Assembly (NCBI RefSeq): GCF_018224955.1
Contig: NZ_JAGTUU010000010.1
Coordinates: 62,001 to 126,000 of the forward strand
DNA from: Thetidibacter halocola
GTDB lineage: Bacteria; Pseudomonadota; Alphaproteobacteria; Rhodobacterales; Rhodobacteraceae
DNA: 64,000 nt
Direction of reading: 5' to 3'
This document shows, piece after piece, positions 1 through 7,031 of the stretch. Positions within the stretch are counted from its first letter, which is position 1; the number at the start of each line of letters is the position of its first letter. The position numbers were made by a program, and so were the translations under genes. A model generated the notes under the pieces. That model was not told where the DNA came from. It was given only the letters and a program-made list of their open reading frames with translations, and searched no databases.

Positions 1-124
1 TCGCACAGGCTGGCTGAGCGCGGCAATCGTCGCGGAAGTTCGCGAAGAGCTTATCGTTTTCGATGACGCGGTCACGAAGCCGTTCAGCGATCTCCTGCAG
101 TTCAACAATGGTTCCGTTGAGGGC
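1..124 (-). pseudogene. Continuation of coiled-coil reading frame beyond an internal TGA
   Basis: Immediately after the TGA at 127-125 the same frame stays open for 41 codons to the window edge and keeps a helical, coiled-coil-like pattern (LNGTIVELQEIAERLRDR). This suggests that the upstream gene once extended through this segment and was cut by a nonsense mutation. A separate downstream gene without a visible start is the alternative. Confidence 0.35.
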
Positions 125-571
125 TCAGATCTGCCGCTGTGCTTCCTGCAGATCTTCCACCGGCACCATCGCCTCGCGCAGGTCTGCAATGGTCGCGGAT
201 GCTGCATCCAGCTGGCGAAGCGCCTCGTTGCGCTCTCGATCGATCTGCTCGAGTCTGGCAAGGTGCAGCGAAATCGGGACAAATTCCTTGTCCAACCCAG
301 CCTTGCCAGGACGTTGATTGCCCATGGCATTCACGGGCGCGAATACCTCGAACGTGTCGAAAGCGAGGATGAAGAACCGGTGCTTTTCCTTCCGGCAAAG
401 TAGCATCGCGGTAGAGATTCTTCCTCGCGTTATGTGCAAAGCGCCAAGTTTGCCGTCGAACGTCCATTCATTTTCGACGAAGAGGAGCCTTGGCCGCCGG
501 ACGACGTGGATCCTGGCTGCATCCACGTCGTCGCATCTGCGATATTCTAGGACTTCGCAAGGTCGCCGCAT
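125..571 (-). CDS. Hypothetical protein with C-terminal coiled coil, probably truncated
   Basis: I recognise no family. The first half is a mixed region (around LLCRKEKHRFFILAFDTF) and the last 50 or so residues form a charged helix rich in E, R, L and Q with heptad-like spacing, then a TGA. The frame stays open and coiled-coil-like after the TGA, so the product is probably shortened. The ATG at 571 has no clear ribosome binding site, and the first 25 codons run over a perfect 12-bp inverted repeat at 500-532, so a start further in, such as the ATG of MLLCRKEK, is possible. Confidence 0.4.
   Translation of the reverse strand: MRRPCEVLEYRRCDDVDAARIHVVRRPRLLFVENEWTFDGKLGALHITRGRISTAMLLCRKEKHRFFILAFDTFEVFAPVNAMGNQRPGKAGLDKEFVPISLHLARLEQIDRERNEALRQLDAASATIADLREAMVPVEDLQEAQRQI
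500..532. repeat. Perfect 12-bp inverted repeat with 9-nt loop
   Basis: GACGACGTGGAT at 500-511 is mirrored at 521-532 around a 9-base loop. It lies just downstream of the hypothetical gene ending at 547 and at the start of the next one, both read leftwards. No T tract follows on either strand, so a hairpin in the junction transcript is more likely than a classical terminator. Confidence 0.6.
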
Positions 572-1014
572 CCCGCCTGGGTCTGGGGCGGGATGCAGCC
601 ATTCCAGACCGGAAGATCAGAACGCTCCGAACAGCGAGTTGTCGCTGTGGACAGGATCCGGGCTCTGCCGCGGCGTAGTTTGAACATCGCCACAATCAGC
701 CCGTCGTTCACCTCCGAGGATTTGCCGCGCACGTCCGAAAGGCGTTCGTAACCGAGAGCCATCCGAACATCGCCCATGCCCTCCCTGGCCAGATTCTGCA
801 CCACCCGGTGGGCATTACCCATCCGCGCTTTTTCTATCTCGGCGATGAGGTGACGCGCTTCGAGAGCCCCGTAGAGGCCCCGTGTAGCGCCTCCTCCGAT
901 GCCGGCTACGTATCCGGCGGGCGGGGCCGCATACCCTCCCTGAGCGCTTGTATCGCGCGCAGCCTGGGTGGCTCCACGGGCCCGGGGTAGATGTCGCGGA
1001 GAAAGGTGATCCAC
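547..1014 (-). CDS. Hypothetical protein
   Basis: No family is recognised. The frame is Gly/Ala-rich near its beginning (GYVAGIGGGATRGLYGALEA), followed by a helical segment (ARHLIAEIEKARMGNAHRVV), with GC-rich third codon positions that support coding. The start is uncertain: a GTG at 1014 lies inside the preceding 59-residue gene, and the first ATG is at 820. The last 40 residues look less protein-like than the rest, so a frameshift near the 3' end is possible. Confidence 0.35.
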   Translation of the reverse strand: MDHLSPRHLPRARGATQAARDTSAQGGYAAPPAGYVAGIGGGATRGLYGALEARHLIAEIEKARMGNAHRVVQNLAREGMGDVRMALGYERLSDVRGKSSEVNDGLIVAMFKLRRGRARILSTATTRCSERSDLPVWNGCIPPQTQAGCGDLAKS

Positions 1015-1085
1015 GTCATTTCCGCCTCTGTAAGCTCCGGTGAGCCATCCGGAAGCTGGAAGCCCTCAACAACACGGCGGTTCAT
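906..1085 (-). CDS. Small hypothetical protein, 59 aa
   Basis: A 59-residue frame starts at an ATG that overlaps the stop of the HTH gene upstream (ATGA at 1085-1082), so the two are probably translationally coupled. Nearly every codon ends in G or C, which is strong support for coding in this genome. The product is mixed (MNRRVVEGFQLPDG, then TWITFLRDIYPGPVEPPRL) with no membrane segment. I do not recognise it; its position suggests a partner of the HTH protein. Confidence 0.55.
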   Translation of the reverse strand: MNRRVVEGFQLPDGSPELTEAEMTWITFLRDIYPGPVEPPRLRAIQALREGMRPRPPDT

Positions 1086-1489
1086 TTGCCGAAGATCCCG
1101 CGGATGGCGGCGCGGGCGCGCTGGGTCAGGCGAGGATCGGTGTGGTCGCTGGCGTCGCGGATTTCCTCGAGCCAGGCTGCCTCGTTCTGCGTGACGATCA
1201 CGTTGAAGATGTCGCGCGTTGCCTTGAGGGTCGTTTCGAGACCAACCTGCTCAAGGGCAAGATTGAAGAGGTGCCGGGGATCGACCTCAAGCGCGGCGGC
1301 CATGGCCGGGACGCGATCCAGGGGAAGTTTCGTGGCTCCCGACTTAATCATGGATACAACGTTCGGGGTCTTGAACCCAGCTTCCAAGGCGATGTCGCGC
1401 TGCGACTTCCTGGGCGCCAGTTCGAGGATCCGACGGTCGATGAATTTCGCCAGGCGCGTCTCCGCGTGGGGATGTGTCCGTTTCGTCAT
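1082..1489 (-). CDS. Helix-turn-helix protein of the accessory region, 135 aa
   Basis: The N-terminal half contains an XRE-like helix-turn-helix segment (SQRDIALEAGFKTPNVVSMI, then SGATKLPLDRVPAMAAAL). The C-terminal half is helical and unassigned. A close paralogue lies at 3348-3734. The ATG at 1489 is preceded by AGGAG (1502-1498) at good spacing, and directly upstream of that sits a perfect 11-bp inverted repeat, a plausible autoregulatory site. It overlaps the next gene by ATGA. A regulatory role is likely; the target is unknown. Confidence 0.65.
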   Translation of the reverse strand: MTKRTHPHAETRLAKFIDRRILELAPRKSQRDIALEAGFKTPNVVSMIKSGATKLPLDRVPAMAAALEVDPRHLFNLALEQVGLETTLKATRDIFNVIVTQNEAAWLEEIRDASDHTDPRLTQRARAAIRGIFGK

Positions 1490-1502
1490 GCTTCGCACTC
1501 CT

Positions 1503-1534
1503 GAACGCAGCAGCTCCCTGCTACTGCTGCGTTC
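1503..1534 (-). promoter_or_regulatory. Perfect 11-bp hairpin abutting the ribosome binding site of the HTH gene
   Basis: GAACGCAGCAG at 1503-1513 is exactly mirrored at 1524-1534 with a 10-base loop. In the leftward transcript the stem ends one base before the AGGAG of the HTH gene. It could be an operator bound by the HTH protein or an RNA hairpin affecting translation. Confidence 0.5.
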
Positions 1535-1558
1535 GTTATTGCGATGGCGTGTATGGCA

Positions 1559-1655
1559 GTGCGTTGGGTTCCCGATGGGCGATGAGTCTACGCAGTAGGG
1601 TTATACTCGCGTCCCTCGGCCTTCGACCTCGTGACGCTGCGCTGGGGTTCTCGGC
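1559..1655. repeat. Palindromic intergenic repeat, copy 1
   Basis: This copy shares the core CCCTCGGCCTTCG and CCTCGTGACGCTGCGC, plus a GTGCGTT start, with the copy at 1909-2019 in the same orientation. It is more diverged, and its outer inverted ends are degraded. Confidence 0.55.
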
Positions 1656-1908
1656 TCCAGGATATTCACCCGATGAGCACGCGTCATGGTGAGCGCGCTC
1701 GGTATATAGACAAGGCAGTATGCTGCCGCACGGAAGTTGTCGACCCGGCGAAGCAGGTTACTGAGAAGACCGCGAACAGCATCTGTCTTCGTTACGGGGC
1801 GGTGGGAGTTGCCGAAGCTCTTGATTTTGGTTCCCGCGTGGGCTGCTCGGAACTGCTTCGCGCGTCGAAACGCGCCACCTGTTTTCTGTAGCAACGTCGT
1901 CCGTGGGA

Positions 1909-2019
1909 GTGCGTTAGGTGCCGGCGGAGCGATGTGGCGATATAGCGGAGTATGCTCGCATCCCTCGGCCTTCGGCCTCGTGACGCTGCGCCGGATGCCT
2001 CGCTGCGCTCGGCACCTAA
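1909..2019. repeat. Palindromic intergenic repeat, copy 2
   Basis: About 110 bp bounded by a perfect inverted repeat, TTAGGTGCCG at 1914-1923 and its mirror at 2010-2019, with an internal GGCC-TTC-GGCC palindrome. The layout resembles a MITE or REP-type element. The ends point outward in the wrong order for an integron attC site. Confidence 0.55.
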
Positions 2020-2145
2020 GAGATAAGGAGTTGTTCTTGATAGACAATAGAACGCAACCGCCGCTGGATTTACCCAGCGGTCGGAAGCTTTGACAAGGCT
2101 GTAGATGGTCACCCACGGAGTCTCCGGCAGGCCCCAGTCAGTCGC

Positions 2146-2646
2146 CTATTTGTTGTTCTGAAATTCCCGTGAGCAGACGAACGCTGTAAAGGCATCGTCG
2201 CTCCATAATTCCTTGGAACAATACTCGATCACACGCGGATCAGCAACGGTCTTCACGTCGACATCGCCAGATTTCACCAGCCCCTCCCAGTTCAGTTTGG
2301 CCTCGATCTCGAACCGCGCCTGCCTAGCCTTCGCAGTAGCGGATGGCGGCGCAGGATCGAGTTCGACGAGGAGATGCCAATGGGGATTGACCGCGGCCTT
2401 CTCGAGGAACGCGAACCACACGAGGCGCTCATCCGGACGCCTGTTCCATTTGGGACCGATAAGGAACCGGTTCATACGCGCGTCCCAGATCTTCAGGCGG
2501 TCCCTCATCGCGCGCGGGGTCAACGTGCTGTGGTTGGTCGCGAGAGTGACGAAGTAGTCGAACCGAAACTCGGACAGGCGGCTTACGAGTTCGGACTTCA
2601 TACGCTGGCGCGCTGAAAGACTGTTGAAACTTGAGTGGAAAGTCAT
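2146..2646 (-). CDS. HUH-type Rep-like single-tyrosine endonuclease
   Basis: A 166-residue protein carrying the three signatures of small HUH nickases in order: motif I FDYFVTLATN at residues 29-38, motif II HWHLLVEL at 89-96 with the His-hydrophobic-His metal pair, and motif III EYCSKE with Tyr142 and Lys145 (YxxK). Such proteins nick one DNA strand and join to it covalently, starting rolling-circle replication or transposition. No helicase domain follows. The start at 2646 (MTFHSS) is chosen over a GTG at 2679. A perfect hairpin lies just upstream and an AlpA-type gene precedes it. Family membership is inferred from motifs only. Confidence 0.7.
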   Translation of the reverse strand: MTFHSSFNSLSARQRMKSELVSRLSEFRFDYFVTLATNHSTLTPRAMRDRLKIWDARMNRFLIGPKWNRRPDERLVWFAFLEKAAVNPHWHLLVELDPAPPSATAKARQARFEIEAKLNWEGLVKSGDVDVKTVADPRVIEYCSKELWSDDAFTAFVCSREFQNNK

Positions 2647-2737
2647 CGGGATCACCCATTTCTTGTGGTTTATGTGCACGGGGAAGGCCGCGGCGTCTCA
2701 TGATCGTGTAAGGCGAGTGCGGCTCAACTACCGCATT

Positions 2738-2762
2738 CGGAACGGCGCCTAGCGCCGTTCCG
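2738..2762. other. Perfect 11-bp stem, 3-nt loop; candidate nick site for the Rep-like protein
   Basis: CGGAACGGCGC at 2738-2748 is exactly mirrored at 2752-2762 around CTA. It lies in the gap between the AlpA-like gene and the HUH gene. HUH enzymes recognise hairpins of this size at their origins, so a replication or transfer origin is one reading. A terminator for the AlpA-like gene is another, though no T tract follows. Confidence 0.5.
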
Positions 2763-2814
2763 CCTGGCATCAGCTCGCGGATGAGAGCTGCGACATCATT
2801 AAGCGACGTCGCGA

Positions 2815-3030
2815 CTAGCCAATATCCAGGTGCATCAGGAAACACGCGCTCCGCGCGGCCTCCCAAGCCTCGATATCGGTCAGGCGCCACCGTGTCGTGC
2901 GGCCTCCGAGTTTCACCGCCTCGGGGAACTCTCCGTTCCGCTTCCACCGCCAGATCGAGTCCGCGGAAACGCCAAGACGCGTGGCCACCTGCTTCACCGA
3001 GAGGTATATGTCGTATCCATTTTGGGACAT
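2815..3030 (-). CDS. AlpA-family helix-turn-helix regulator / excisionase
   Basis: A 71-residue protein dominated by one winged HTH_17/AlpA domain: the helix LSVKQVATRLGVSADSIWRW is followed by the wing (FPEAVKLGGRTTRW) and a last helix with WEAAR. AlpA proteins act as excision factors or activators of prophage and island integrases. AGGAG sits seven bases before the ATG. Its position between a tRNA gene and a Rep-like gene fits a small integrative element. Confidence 0.85.
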   Translation of the reverse strand: MSQNGYDIYLSVKQVATRLGVSADSIWRWKRNGEFPEAVKLGGRTTRWRLTDIEAWEAARSACFLMHLDIG

Positions 3031-3347
3031 GCGTTCACTCCTGATTTTTTTATGCCCTTCAAGAGCCGAAGGCCACCAGGTTCAGCGGCAGTCCATCAGC
3101 TTGCCTATGTTTTTGCAATCACATGGGAGGGACGCATACGATTGCTCGAAAAAATCTTCGGCCTGGATGTCAGTCCGCGCTCCGCAGCTGCAAACGGCGC
3201 GGTGTAGGAGCCACACGCCCTGCCCTTGTGTCCGGCAGGAAGCACAACCAGCTCCGGTTCGTCTTGGTCAGCACCACTCATTTGTCCGCAGTGGGACGCG
3301 GCATGGACACCACTTACGCGGATAGTTCGGACAAGTCAGACATCGCC
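3031..3347. other. Intergenic region between the AlpA-like gene and the HTH pseudogene
   Basis: Nothing here is convincing as a gene. A 51-codon rightward frame at 3052-3207 (beginning MPFKSRRPPG) has no good ribosome binding site. The region is relatively AT-rich and includes the promoter-proximal side of the AlpA-like gene. Confidence 0.5.
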
Positions 3348-3734
3348 TCATCTCACGGCGACGGCGAAAAGTAACTTCCACGCCCGGGCGGTCAGCCGTG
3401 GATCGGTCTCGTTCGACACCTCGCGCAGCGCCTCGAGCCACGTCGTCTCATTCTCGATCACCAGAGTTCCGAAGACCGCGATCCCCTCCTGTGCCACATT
3501 TCCGGCTATCAACCCCTCGATGGCCATGTGCATCAGGTAAGCGGGCTCGAGCTTCAGCGCACGCGCCATCGATGGCACACAGTCGAGCGCCAGCTTGCTG
3601 GCGCCAGTCTTGATCATAGCGACCATGTTCGGGTTGGGGATCTCTGGGTCAGCGGCGATCTGACTTTGCGTCTTGGCCGGCTTCAACTTGGCGATCCGGC
3701 GATCAAGATACAGCTCGAACCGACTTGCGCCCGA
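3348..3734 (-). pseudogene. Decayed paralogue of the accessory-region HTH protein
   Basis: The translation parallels the intact HTH protein at 1082-1489 along most of its length: SRFELYLDRRIAKLKP aligns with its N-terminal LAKFIDRRILELAP, NMVAMIKTGASKLALDCVP with NVVSMIKSGATKLPLDRVP, and the C-terminal WLEALREVSNETDPRLT with WLEEIRDASDHTDPRLT. The homology runs upstream to an in-frame TAG at 3737-3735 with no ATG or GTG available. The first usable codon is a TTG at 3686, inside the conserved part. A remnant with a lost 5' end is the simplest reading. Confidence 0.6.
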
Positions 3735-3885
3735 CTAGCCAGCCTACGAGGCCTTCAAAACGAAATTTGAAGCAATTGACTGCACGACGTGGCAGGCAAT
3801 AGCGAATTTATTGGTGGCAAGGATGGTGGAACGATGCTTACACCCTTAGCATTACGAAATCATTTCATAGCGTTACAGGGCAATC

Positions 3886-3975
3886 TGGCGGAGGCTGTGG
3901 GATTCGAACCCACGGGACGCTTTCACGCCCAACGGTTTTCAAGACCGCCGCATTCGACCACTCTGCCAAACCTCC
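3886..3975 (-). tRNA. tRNA-Ser(UGA)
   Basis: The leftward strand folds into a class II tRNA: acceptor stem GGAGGTT pairing with AGCCTCC, discriminator G, encoded CCA, long variable arm, T arm with GGTTCGAATCC, and anticodon loop CTTGAAA giving anticodon UGA (Ser, UCA codons). Its 3' end faces the accessory region, making it the probable integration site. Confidence 0.95.
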
Positions 3976-4187
3976 GCGTGCGGATGCAGATAGACCCGCC
4001 ATGGCGATTCTGAAAGCGCACCGTGCCGGAAAATCGCGCATCCACGCGTTGCGGGCTTTTCAGAACGCGGACAAACGGTTAATCTGCCTTGCACAAGGGG
4101 CGGAAATCGCCCCGAAAGAGGCAGACGCGACCGGGTCAACCCGGCGCAGCCGCGGAACATGCGGACGACACAGGCAAGAGGCGGAAC

Positions 4188-5129
4188 ATGAGCTACCGGA
4201 CATCGGCCCATCGCAGCACGGGTCTGCGCAACTCGGTCCTGATCGCGGGACTGGCCTTTTTGACCGCTTGTGCGGAAGGCCAGATGCCGGGATTCCTACA
4301 GAAATCCGGCGGGGACGAGACCGTCGCACGCGCCGCGACAGGCGGCGGCGGCACGGTCGAGCGCGACGTCGAGGCGCCCGAAGTCTTCCAGGCGACAGAG
4401 GCCGGTCTCTGGGACGGGCGGCCCTCGCTTGGCGGCGTCTGGGTGGCGCATCCGGACGTCACCGAACCGGAACGCGTCATCATCCGAAACGAGCAGAACG
4501 GCAAGTTCGTCATCGGCGCATTGTTCAGGAGGGAACGGCAGTCGCCGGGGCCGCGCCTTCAGGTATCCTCCGACGCAGCCGCCGCGGTCGGCATGCTGGC
4601 GGGCCAGCCCACGAACCTGAACGTCGTTGCCCTGCGCCGCGAGGAGGCCCCCGCAGAGGCCATGCCGATGGCCGACCCAATGGCCGCAGAGGGCGCCGTA
4701 CCCTCCGCGCCCGAAGTCGCCGAAGGCGCGCTGCCTCCGGCCGATCCGGTCGTAAGCGGTTCTGCCGCAGCGATCGAGACCGCCGCGCTTGCCCCGGCAA
4801 AACCCACAATGCCCGCGGCCGCGATCACCTCGACGGACACGCCGCAAGCCACGCCCGCCGCCGCGCCGGCACCCAAACCGGCCAAGGCCTCGGGTCTGTC
4901 CCGGCCTTACGTGCAGATCGGCATCTTCAGCGTCGAGCAAAACGCCGAAAACACCGCCGTCGCCATGCGGCAGGAAGGCATGGTGCCCACGGTCAAGAAG
5001 CAGAATTCGCAGGGCAAGACCTTCTGGCGGGTCGTTGTCGGCCCGGCGCAGGACAAGGGCGAGATGGACGTGCTGCTGAAGAAGATCAAGGGAAGCGGCT
5101 TTACCGACGCCTACGCCGTCAGCAACTAG
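4188..5129 (+). CDS. SPOR-domain lipoprotein
   Basis: A 313-residue envelope protein. The N-terminus has a hydrophobic segment ending in a lipobox (LTAC), so it is probably lipidated and anchored in a membrane facing the periplasm. A middle region (about residues 45-130) is unassigned, followed by a long Ala/Pro-rich linker. The last 80 residues match a SPOR domain (VQIGIFSVEQNAE, then FWRVVVGP), which binds denuded peptidoglycan glycan strands. The start follows GAGGCGG. It lies just ahead of a D,D-carboxypeptidase gene, consistent with cell-wall work. Confidence 0.8.
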   Translation: MSYRTSAHRSTGLRNSVLIAGLAFLTACAEGQMPGFLQKSGGDETVARAATGGGGTVERDVEAPEVFQATEAGLWDGRPSLGGVWVAHPDVTEPERVIIRNEQNGKFVIGALFRRERQSPGPRLQVSSDAAAAVGMLAGQPTNLNVVALRREEAPAEAMPMADPMAAEGAVPSAPEVAEGALPPADPVVSGSAAAIETAALAPAKPTMPAAAITSTDTPQATPAAAPAPKPAKASGLSRPYVQIGIFSVEQNAENTAVAMRQEGMVPTVKKQNSQGKTFWRVVVGPAQDKGEMDVLLKKIKGSGFTDAYAVSN

Positions 5130-5226
5130 ATGCCGACGCAGGCCCGGGCGGCGGGATGACACCCGCCGCACTTTGCGCGATAACCGCAAGGACATGACTC
5201 GCATCTCGCAAGGGAGCCTGCCGCCC

Positions 5227-6396
5227 ATGACCGCCCTGCCCCGCCGCCTCCTGGCCTCCGCCGCCCTGATCGCCCTGACCGCCGCGCAGGCTTGGGCATT
5301 CGACACGCGCGCCAACGCCGCCTTCGTGATGGACCAGACCACCGGCACCGTCCTGCTGGCCAAGCGCGCCGACGAGGCGTTGCCGCCGGCGTCCATGTCC
5401 AAGCTGATGACGCTGTACGTCGCCTTCGAGGCGGTCCGCGACGGGCGCCTTTCGTTGAGCGAGGAACTGCGTGTCTCGCAGCATGCGATGGATTACGGTG
5501 GCTCGACACTGTTTCTGCGGGCCGGCGAGCGTGTGAAGGTCGAGGACTTGATCCGCGGGATCATCGTGCTGTCGGGCAACGACGCCTGCGTCGTGCTGGC
5601 CGAGGCGCTCAGCCCCGATGGCACCGAAGACGGCTTTGCCCGCATGATGACCCAGCGGGCGCAGCAGATGGGCATGACCAACTCGATCTTCAAGAACTCG
5701 AACGGCTGGCCCGCCGCGGGCCATGTCATGTCGATGCGCGACCTCGGCCTTCTGGCGCGCCGCCTGATCGAGGATTTCCCGGAATTCTACCCGATGTTCG
5801 CCGAACAGGAATTCCTGTTCGATCCCAACGAAAGCCAGAACCGCTTCAACCGCAACCCGCTGCTGGGGCTGGGGATCGGGGCCGACGGGCTAAAGACCGG
5901 GCATACCCAGGAGGCCGGATTCGGGCTGGTGGGATCGGCCAGGCAGGGCGACCGGCGGGTGATCTTCGCCATCACCGGTCTGGATACCGCCAAGGCGCGG
6001 GCCGAGGAATCGGAATCGATCGTGAACTGGGCCTTTCGGCAATTCGCCGAACAGACCGTCGTGACGAAGGATACCGCCATCGCCGAAGCCGATATCTGGA
6101 TGGGGGCCGAGGAAAAGGTGGGCCTGGTCGCGCGTGAGGACCTGACGCTGCTGCTCCCCACCGCGCCGGTCGAACCGCTGAAGGCCGAGGTTGTTTATAC
6201 CGGACCGATCCGCGCGCCGGTGACCGAGGGCCAGCAACTGGCCGAGCTCATCATTCGCCCCGAGGGCCTTGAAGAGACGCGCCTGCCGCTATTCGCGGAC
6301 CGCGCGGTTCCGGCGGCCGGATTCGTCGACCGGGTGATGACCGCCGGGCAGCACCTTCTGGCGCGCGTGCAGAACCGCCCCGGGGATGCGATGTGA
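5227..6396 (+). CDS. D-alanyl-D-alanine carboxypeptidase (PBP5/6 family)
   Basis: A periplasmic serine peptidase that removes the terminal D-Ala of peptidoglycan stem peptides. The start at 5227 gives a clean signal peptide (two Arg, hydrophobic core, AQAWA cleavage site). All three active-site boxes are present: SMSK (SxxK) about residue 57, SGND near 117, and KTG in the segment DGLKTGHT. The C-terminal 120 residues fit the PBP5 C-terminal domain. An alternative start at 5194 would spoil the signal peptide. It overlaps tmk by 4 bases and probably shares its transcript. Confidence 0.9.
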   Translation: MTALPRRLLASAALIALTAAQAWAFDTRANAAFVMDQTTGTVLLAKRADEALPPASMSKLMTLYVAFEAVRDGRLSLSEELRVSQHAMDYGGSTLFLRAGERVKVEDLIRGIIVLSGNDACVVLAEALSPDGTEDGFARMMTQRAQQMGMTNSIFKNSNGWPAAGHVMSMRDLGLLARRLIEDFPEFYPMFAEQEFLFDPNESQNRFNRNPLLGLGIGADGLKTGHTQEAGFGLVGSARQGDRRVIFAITGLDTAKARAEESESIVNWAFRQFAEQTVVTKDTAIAEADIWMGAEEKVGLVAREDLTLLLPTAPVEPLKAEVVYTGPIRAPVTEGQQLAELIIRPEGLEETRLPLFADRAVPAAGFVDRVMTAGQHLLARVQNRPGDAM

Positions 6397-7031
6397 CGGG
6401 CGGGGGACTGTTCGTCAGCTTCGAGGGCATCGACGGGTCGGGCAAGTCCACGCAGGCGCGGCTGCTGGCCGACCACATGCGCGAGCTGGGCAATGACGTG
6501 ATCCTGACGCGCGAGCCGGGCGGCAGCCCCGGCGCCGAAGAGATCCGCGCCCTGGTCCTGCAAGGCGACCCCGATCGCTGGTCGGCAGAAACCGAATTGC
6601 TGCTGTTCACAGCCGCCCGCCGCGACCACCTGGAACGGACGATCCGCCCCGCGCTCGAAGCGGGCAAGGTCGTGATCTGCGACCGGTTCGCCGACAGCAC
6701 GCGGATGTATCAGGGCCTGTCGCGGGGCGATCTACGCGCCAAGGTCGACCGCCTGCATGACCTGATGATCGGGCTGGAGCCGCACCTGACGCTGCTGATC
6801 GACATGGACCCGGGCGCCGCCCTGACCCGCGCCAAGGCCCGTGCCACGCCCGAGGAGCGGTTCGAGGATTTCGGCCTCTCGCTGCAAGAACGCATGCGGC
6901 AGGGCTTTCTGGACCTCGCCCGCGAATTCGCCGCCCGCTTTGTCGTGATCGACGGCAATCGCGCGGTCGATACGGTCGCCGCCGACGTCCGCGCCGCGGT
7001 CTCTGCCCGGCTGGCCGTCGCCGTGTCATGA
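6393..7031 (+). CDS. tmk: dTMP kinase (thymidylate kinase)
   Basis: Phosphorylates dTMP to dTDP for DNA synthesis. The 212-residue protein has the P-loop GIDGSGKST at residues 12-20, the DRF-type motif in VICDRFADSTRMYQG, and a LID segment with RATPEERFED. A GTG start overlaps the preceding stop (GTGA), and the 3' end overlaps holB (ATGA), so the three genes are translationally coupled. The tmk-holB order is common in bacteria. Confidence 0.95.
   Translation: MTGGGLFVSFEGIDGSGKSTQARLLADHMRELGNDVILTREPGGSPGAEEIRALVLQGDPDRWSAETELLLFTAARRDHLERTIRPALEAGKVVICDRFADSTRMYQGLSRGDLRAKVDRLHDLMIGLEPHLTLLIDMDPGAALTRAKARATPEERFEDFGLSLQERMRQGFLDLAREFAARFVVIDGNRAVDTVAADVRAAVSARLAVAVS

Larger units (their letters stand above)
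1535..2145. other. Non-coding stretch with palindromic repeats
   Basis: No convincing gene is seen in these 611 bases; open frames here are short and translate the repeat sequence. It holds two diverged copies of a palindromic element (1559-1655 and 1909-2019) and a 7-bp hairpin with a 6-base loop at 2061-2080 (CCGCTGG mirrored) downstream of the Rep-like gene. Confidence 0.6.
1..3885. mobile_element. Accessory region (one end of an integrated element) abutting tRNA-Ser
   Basis: This stretch holds an AlpA-type excisionase gene, an HUH Rep-like gene, two related HTH genes (one broken), short hypotheticals and palindromic repeats, all reading leftwards. It ends at the 3' (CCA) end of a tRNA-Ser gene, the side where tyrosine-recombinase elements usually attach. 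Base composition is visibly more AT-rich and codon use less biased than in the core genes to the right. No integrase, capsid or conjugation gene is present, and I saw no second copy of the tRNA 3' end, so the element either continues left of the window or is a decayed remnant. The element boundary is inferred. Confidence 0.5.

Noticed and set aside
1912-2020. Integron attC-like ends (GTTAGGT and ACCTAAG)
   Set aside because: In attC sites RYYYAAC comes first and GTTRRRY last. Here the order is reversed on both strands and one terminal base is wrong, and no integron integrase is present.
2429-2947. 172-codon minus-strand frame between the AlpA-like and Rep-like genes
   Set aside because: Most of it lies out of frame inside those two genes; the unique middle part has no start with a ribosome binding site and includes the hairpin.
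4296-5402. 368-codon minus-strand frame across the SPOR and carboxypeptidase genes
   Set aside because: It crosses two well-supported plus-strand genes and translates to Arg/Gly-rich sequence without structure.
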